Part shown: one piece after another, positions 58,331-64,000 of the stretch | Numbering within the stretch: the stretch's first letter is position 1 | Layout of the letters: each line of letters starts with the position of its first letter | Assembly (NCBI GenBank): GCA_032622095.1 | Contig: CP136067.1 | Coordinates: 127,073,030 to 127,137,029 of the forward strand | DNA: 64,000 nt | Source of the DNA: Siphonodentalium dalli | Lineage: Eukaryota > Mollusca > Scaphopoda > Gadilida > Siphonodentaliidae | Direction: 5' to 3' | Notes under the pieces: model-generated | The model's database searches: none | Told to the model about the DNA's origin: nothing | Seen by the model: only the letters and a program-made list of their open reading frames with translations | Position numbers and translations under genes: made by a program

Positions 58331-58740
58331 TTAAGAGTAATGAGGGTATTCGTAAAGCTTTACTGATAACAACAAAACACGATTGAGAGGTTTCCATGCC
58401 TGAGCTATGTCAGGAGGTGCAAAGTTTAGCTGGACCTACATAGAATACTACTTAATTGTTAAGCTAGTACACAACACGAAGGAATGTATACTACCTGAAG
58501 ACCACATCAAGCATATTATAGAACAATACAAATGTCAAAAATATGACTTGAAACGTACACAATCCGATTCGATGGTCCCCATGTCATCAGATTCAAACAA
58601 CAACAACAACAACAGCATTTCTTCAAAAGACGCCTTTGTTATCAGAATCGATCAATTACCAAAAACAAATTTTAACCACTGCCAACTCTAATATAACATT
58701 TTTCATTTCGTGCTGTCTGTCAACATTATGTTAACGTTCT

Positions 58741-60009
58741 GTTAAACGCAATTTGGTATCCAGAGTATGTCTTCGGTTCATATGGAAATGGGATGATATT
58801 CATGGTATGAGACAAGGTCATTTTTCAGGTCCATGTGGGACATATTGCGGTATAGTTAGGATTTTATGATATATCTGACCAATAGATATACAGAAAAATT
58901 ACGCAGCTGCGCTTTTGATAAAGTAGGTCATCACGAAGCATCAACATATGTAAATGGGATGATCTTCGATGTTTACCCTAGTGTATAAGACAAGGTATAT
59001 TTACATGTCTCGTGGGGGGCTCATTCCTGCATAGTTGTGCTTTTCTGATATACCTGGCCATATATACTGAAAATGACCACACATAGTTAGGCTTTTGATA
59101 AAGTAGTTCATCACGAACACCAAATAAGGAAGTGGGGTGATATTCGGTATTTACCCTAGGGTATGAGTCCATTTGCAAGTTCTCGTGGGTGGCATATTGC
59201 GGCATAGTCGGGCTTTTCTGATAAATATGGCCTACATATACTCAGAACTTACCACATGCAGCTATGCTTTTGATAACGTAGGTCATCACGGAACACCAAA
59301 ATATGGAAATGGGATGATATTCGATATTTACCCTAGTTTGAGACAGTGTCAATTTACAGGTCCCGTGGGGGGCATATTGCGGTACGTTTGGGCACTTCTG
59401 ATATATCTGGCCCATATATACCGACAAATGACCACACGCAGTTAGGGTTTTGATAAAGTAGGTCACAACGGAACACCGCAATATGGAAATGGGATGATAT
59501 TCGATATTTACGCTAGGGAATCGGACATCGTTAGTTTAAAGGTCCCGTGGGGGACCTATTGTGGAACAATTGGCTTTTATGATATATCTGCCCTGTATAT
59601 ACCGAAAAATGGATCACACACAGCTAGGACTTTGATAAATTAGCTCATCAAAAACAACAAAATAGGGAGATGGGGCGATATTCGATATTTACCTTAGGGT
59701 ATGAGGCCATGTGGATTTACAGGTCCCATGGGCGGCATATTGCGGCATAGTTGGGCTCTTGTGATATATCTGGCCTATATATACCGAAAAATGTCCACTG
59801 GCAGATAGACTTTTGACAAAGTACATCACGAAGCACCAATATATGGAAATGGGATGATCTTCGATATTTAACCTAGGGTTTGAGATAAGGTCATTTTACA
59901 AGTCTCGTGGGAGACGTATTGATGCATAGTTCGCCTCTTCTGATATATCTGGCCCACATATACTGAAAATGACCACAGACAGTTAGGCTTTTGATACAGT
60001 AGGTCATCA
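58741..60009. repeat. 178-bp satellite array, about seven units
   Basis: Units contain GGAAATGGGATGATATTCGA, TATTTACCCTAGGGTATGAG, CAGGTCCCGTGGGGGGCATA, TTGCGG, CTGATATATCTGGCC, TATACCGAAAAATGACCACA and TTTTGATAAAGTAGGTCATCACG. The GGAAATGGGATG mark lies at about 58783, 58949, 59127, 59304, 59484, 59664 and 59843, a period of 166-180. The array is cut at 60009, inside AGGTCATCA, by the start of duplication copy B. Confidence 0.93.
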
Positions 60010-62800
60010 GGTCATATTTCAAGTTACTGCAAAAGGTTCTCAGACGACAGTGGTAGATTTTACTTGCTCTTGTAAACGTTACGTAACGATATGACGGTAT
60101 AGTATTACGATCTCTAGATATATATCTCTTGCATTCTGAAAATGAGTGGAAGACTGTTCCATATTTTACGGTAGTTGGCAGGAATGAATTTTCATATCTT
60201 GTCGCAAGAAAACGGGGGCACATGAGGCCTTTTTGTCTGAAGTCGTAATCAGTTTGGCTTCCAGATACCGGAGGGACAATTGTATATAATTAAGGAGGCG
60301 TGTCTCGCGTAAGCATTTTGAATAATTGAATAAGTTTACTTTTTCTCTTCTGCTCGAAAGTGTGTCCCAGTCGGTTTCTCGTAATAACGATTCCTTACTA
60401 CCGCTTCTAGGCTTCGTATTGGATGTCTTCCAGATGTTTTGAATCCTCATCTGTACAATCATCCCACATTGAGGAAGCATATTCCATTACTGGATGGATG
60501 TATGATAAGTATATTCGTTCCAGAGTTCCCCTGTCCAAAATGAATTTATACTTCCTCAGTATATACAGTCGACTTGCAGCTCGATTTTCAATATCAGTTA
60601 TATGATAATGCCAGGTACCATCCCCACTAAAAGTTAGACCAACGTGCTTATGTCGCAAGTTATGTGTTTCAATTTCTTCAACATTCTGCCCATCTAAAGT
60701 GGTGGGTGGTCGATTTTGTTTAACATGATATCAGAAGTGTCTCTGTTTTGATGGGATTGCATTTAACTTGCCATTTTTTCGACCACTCGAATATCAACCT
60801 GATGTCGTTGTTAATAACTTCTACGACCAACATGGGGTCATCAGTCGAAAGATATACATCTAGATACGTGTCGTCAGCAGAAAGCCTTATATTGCTCGTC
60901 ACATTTTCTACAATGTCGATAATGTAGACGAAAAATAAAAGAGGGCCAAGTATGATAGCTGGGGCCCACCAGCTGAGACACACTTCCAGCTTCAATTGGA
61001 ACTTGAAACAATTACTCGCTGCTATCTATTATCTAAATACTTTTCCAGAAGATCGTATGTGGCGCCGATATTTCCAATATTTTTGAGTTTAAACATAAGG
61101 CCGCGATGCCATACCTTATCAAAGCCTTGCTAACATCGGAAATCAAACTTCTAACGTCTTTAACGCTACGCTACCAAATGAAGATATTATGTAATGATAG
61201 ACGTCAGTTAACTGAACGACTGTGCTGGCATGATAGTGACTGAAGATTTGTTAGGTTTTGAGGCAGTTATTCATGTGAGAGTAGATACGTTTTTCGAAAA
61301 TTTATGACAAACAACAGAGTAAATAAACTGGGCAATAATTAGAGGGTTCACTAGAGTCGTCTTTCTTATAAATGGGACACACATTTGCATTTTTCCATTC
61401 GGATGGGAAGAATGATTTTCCAATTAGTTCATTTAAACCAAATGTCAGTGGGCCAGCTAGGGAGGATGTGCAGCGTTTCAATATTCGTGGGCTCCTTTCA
61501 TCGGGACCACTAACTTTCGCCGATTCTACACTTATGAGTGGATTATGTTTTATATACAAAGGGTGGTAAGTCAATTATGTTTTCATTGGGAAGAGATTAT
61601 ATCGAAGCGAAATAATTATTAAACATCTCAACTTTCGACGCGTTATCATAGAAGTGCTAGTATACTTTTGTATCGGGGTCCTTCAGTAGGTTTATAGTCT
61701 TCCACCAGAGAGACGATTCAGTAAGGCAGTGTTTTTAGTACAGACCGGGTTTATGTTTTGCTTGACAGTCTTCTTATGCACGATAAAACATCGTTTCTCT
61801 TAGTCTTATATTTTGCCAAATCTTTGTCGTTTTTATTTCGTTTTTGCATTTGAATAAAGGAGACGTCTTCGAATTTGGCATGTCATCCAGGTGGGCTCAT
61901 CGTATCGTATAGTAGCAATTGTGTTCGTTATGTTTTGAAGCTAATTTCGATAATTTCTTTGTAGGAGGTGTACTTGATATTCGTGTGTAGTCTATTTTAG
62001 ACAGATCCAATTTATAGTTCCATTGTTCGAGTTCGTTGTTCATTGCAGTAAAGTCTGCAGCATCGTAGTTCCAGACTCTCCGTTTGATGGACACGACTCG
62101 ATTTTACTTTATTTAAACTTAATGTTACTATTATGGGACAGTGCAAGCGAGTCACCTCAACCAAAAAAGTATCTAAAACTTTCCATGATTCGACAAGATG
62201 TAGTTTATTTGTCATAAATAAGCCAAGGAGAGAGAGGTCTCGGTAAAATATGTCTGGTCTTTGATAATTTGTTTTAATCCAAGTTTCTGTCGAATATATC
62301 TTGACGTTGTTGTCTCTTTTTCTAAAACATTGGAGTTAAAATGTCCAGTGACCACCACCTGTGATAGGATTGTGTCGTTCGTTGACATATCGATCGATGA
62401 CAAAATATTTTTCCAAAAACAGGTTGGCGACTCGTATTCCATAAAAAAGTGCCAAGCAAAAATCGTTCTGGTGTGGGGGTTTACTACCTCAATCCATGCA
62501 CATTATATACCGGTTATTTCTAAGTCCCTGCGTCATTTAAAATATAGTGAGTTAGATACATATACAGCGATACCACTTCCATGATATGTACGGTTAAGTC
62601 TCTCGGGTGCGTAGACACCAGGAATAAGAATTTCGGAGTCTTGTATTTCGTCTGTAACAACATTTCTTCGTATTACCAGGTGGACGGTAAGACATACAGT
62701 GGTACACAAATAAAAACATCACACATTTGTCAATATTTGTCAATTCCCCATCGGATATTCACATGGGTGATTACTGGTTTACCATTAATATATAATTGAG
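60010..62800 (-). pseudogene. APE-type LINE, copy B (C-terminus cut)
   Basis: Near-identical to copy A, with the same inactivating changes (SADD, GHFN, ILGPLLFFVYIIDI). They therefore existed before the duplication. It lacks the last ~35 residues and the A-rich tail: the frame runs from SNLKYDL straight into satellite sequence at 60009. Compared with copy A it keeps 16 bases near 62450 that copy A lacks, and it differs at 61230-61345, where copy A carries a GTTGGTTG-rich replacement. Confidence 0.9.
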
Positions 62801-63012
62801 CTGTGTTTTGACTGCCTTCTATTAATGGCTCTATATAGCGTCCTGTCTGCCAGCCCATCATTACTTATATAGCCCCCCATGGAGCCGTTTAAGATGAAAA
62901 GAGTTTTTCTCTCAATTAATCGGGAATCTGTTTGTCAGTAGAATAGATGTCTGTACTCTTGCGAATATATCAACACCCTGATCTATTGGTAATGACTGTG
63001 ATAATTTAATAG

Positions 63013-63315
63013 CAATACCAGCAGTAACACCAGCACCAGCGACACCACCAGCAATAACAACATCAGCACCAACAACTACAACAATAACAACACCACCAGT
63101 AGCGACAACGCCATCAGCAGCAACATCACCAGCAGCAACGACATCATCAGTATCAATAACACTAGCGGCAGCAACAGCAACATCATCAACAACACCCCAA
63201 GCAACAACACCAGCAGCAGTAACAACACCAGCAGCAGCAACACCAGTAGCAAGAACAACACATACAACAACGACGACCACAACAACCACAACAACGAAAT
63301 CGGTGACTAAACCGC
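63013..63315 (+). CDS. mucin-like Thr/Pro/Ala/Ser-rich exon, copy B
   Basis: The duplicate of 57453-57758 with the same acceptor and GTAAGT donor. It is 303 bases long, three fewer than copy A, so phase 1-1 symmetry and the open frame are kept. Amino-acid changes between copies stay within the Ser/Thr/Ala/Pro/Leu/Ile range apart from a Pro to His. If both copies are spliced in, the stalk is lengthened by 101 residues without a frameshift. Confidence 0.55.
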
Positions 63316-63666
63316 GTAAGTGTGTTTAATGGTATGGTTTATTGGTTGAGAGTAAGATAACCACAAAAAGCACATAGCACAGCGCAAAAACACAATTGTA
63401 AGAATAGAACAAATCGAAACGAAAACAGGACGAACTAATCCACATGGAAATTTCAATTCCTATACATGTATAATAACTTTCATCTGTATGATTGTCTGTT
63501 GTAAATAAGTTATAATTATTTTCGCGACAGGCGGTTACCCAACCTCTCATTGTTTAACGCTATTTTAAAGTGGCGGAGACAGTCTGATGTTACTCAAAAT
63601 ACTAATACAAAATGTCGAATAACTCATCTTGTCCGACCAATGCAAGTTCGATGTCTGCAGCTTTAA

Positions 63667-63890
63667 CCTTTCCATACTAACTCCTCATTACGAGTAGTTA
63701 ACACGTAGGGACTTAGTTCATTAAACGACCATATGTAGATTGCTGAACATATTTTCTATAACATCTCCGACCAATATGATTCTATATTGTCTGGCGTATG
63801 TTTATATTTTCTGACAACCCACCAACTGAATGCCAATCCAAATGTATAATTTTGCAACTGATTGTGAAAGTCCGTTTAGTGTATAAAGGG
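63667..63890. mobile_element. piggyBac-like MITE, copy B
   Basis: The duplicate of 58110-58330; one C of the left end is lost (CCTTTCC). TTAA remains on both sides (63663-63666, 63891-63894). Confidence 0.65.
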
Positions 63891-64000
63891 TTAAGAGTAA
63901 TGAGGGTATTCGTAAAGCTTTACTGATAACAACAAAACAGGATTGAGAGGTTTCCATGCCTGAGCTATGTCAGGAGGTGCAAAGTTTAGCTGGACCTACA

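Larger units (their letters stand above)
54461..58440. repeat. direct segmental duplication, copy A (~4 kb)
   Basis: From GGTCATATTTCAAGTTACTG (54461) onward the sequence is almost identical to 60010-64000 in the same orientation. It carries most of the LINE, the mucin-like exon and the 221-bp MITE. Copy B reaches the window end, so the right limit is not known; 58440 is where copy B runs out. Confidence 0.95.
60010..64000. repeat. direct segmental duplication, copy B
   Basis: Second copy of 54461-58440, offset about 5.55 kb, running to the window edge. Differences are scattered substitutions and a few indels. Confidence 0.95.

Noticed and set aside
58407-58691. 94-codon plus-strand frame with Asn tract, starting ATGTCAGGAGG, repeated at 63966
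   Set aside because: Start is duplicated with the 4-kb block, but there is no domain or splice support and the second copy runs off the window; too little to call a gene.

Overview
This is AT-rich, intron-rich, repeat-dense eukaryotic DNA, almost certainly from an invertebrate animal. A lophotrochozoan, most likely a mollusc, fits best. The pointers are C-type lectin exons with GT-AG introns, CR1/Jockey-like LINEs (one with a 2A-like relic), a Penelope-like element, a BEL/Pao-like LTR element, many MITEs, and tandem repeat families that I recall from bivalve genomes. The taxon is an inference from memory; no marker gene settles it. No rRNA, tRNA or CRISPR array was found, and there is no bacterial-style operon.

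Genes. Two host genes are supported, both on the + strand and both cut by the window edges. Gene 1 (exons 3-183 and 2868-3082) is the 3' end of a C-type lectin-like domain (CTLD) gene, with a matching splice phase and a stop codon. Gene 2 starts at 42579 with a signal peptide and a small cysteine-containing apple/PAN-like segment, and ends its first exon at a GTAAGT donor in phase 1. About 15 kb downstream lies a Thr/Pro/Ala/Ser-rich, mucin-like exon (57453-57758), also phase 1 at both ends. It is present again at 63013-63315 inside a large direct duplication. The simplest model is a secreted or cell-surface protein with an apple-like head and a mucin stalk. Its 3' part lies beyond the window; a CTLD there is plausible but not seen.

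Layout. 0-3.4 kb: CTLD gene 3' end with a retroelement ORF1 relic in its intron. 3.4-13 kb: fold-back and hAT-like elements, an LTR/promoter-like block and palindromic minisatellites. 13.6-16.5 kb: degenerate CR1/Jockey-like LINE followed by a gypsy gag/protease relic. 20.6-22.8 kb: 1.6-kb BEL/Pao-like LTR element (259-bp LTRs, 5-bp target duplication) next to, and probably inserted into, a LINE 3' end. 22.8-27.7 kb: three different degenerate tandem arrays. 28-29.3 kb: inverted repeat arms and an unrecognised 125-codon ORF. 31.5-34.9 kb: mollusc-type interspersed repeats. 36.8-38.7 kb: Penelope-like relic cut by a fold-back element, then a piggyBac-like MITE carrying two palindromes. 42.2-64 kb: gene 2, whose introns grew by serial duplication, microsatellites, MITEs and LINE copies, ending in a direct ~4-kb duplication (LINE + mucin exon + MITE) whose two copies are separated by a 178-bp satellite.

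Most of the window is mobile or repetitive DNA. The most interesting points are the phase-symmetric duplication of a mucin exon, the satellite/duplication junction with microhomology, a MITE whose empty site is preserved in a paralogous copy, and three families of palindrome-based tandem repeats.
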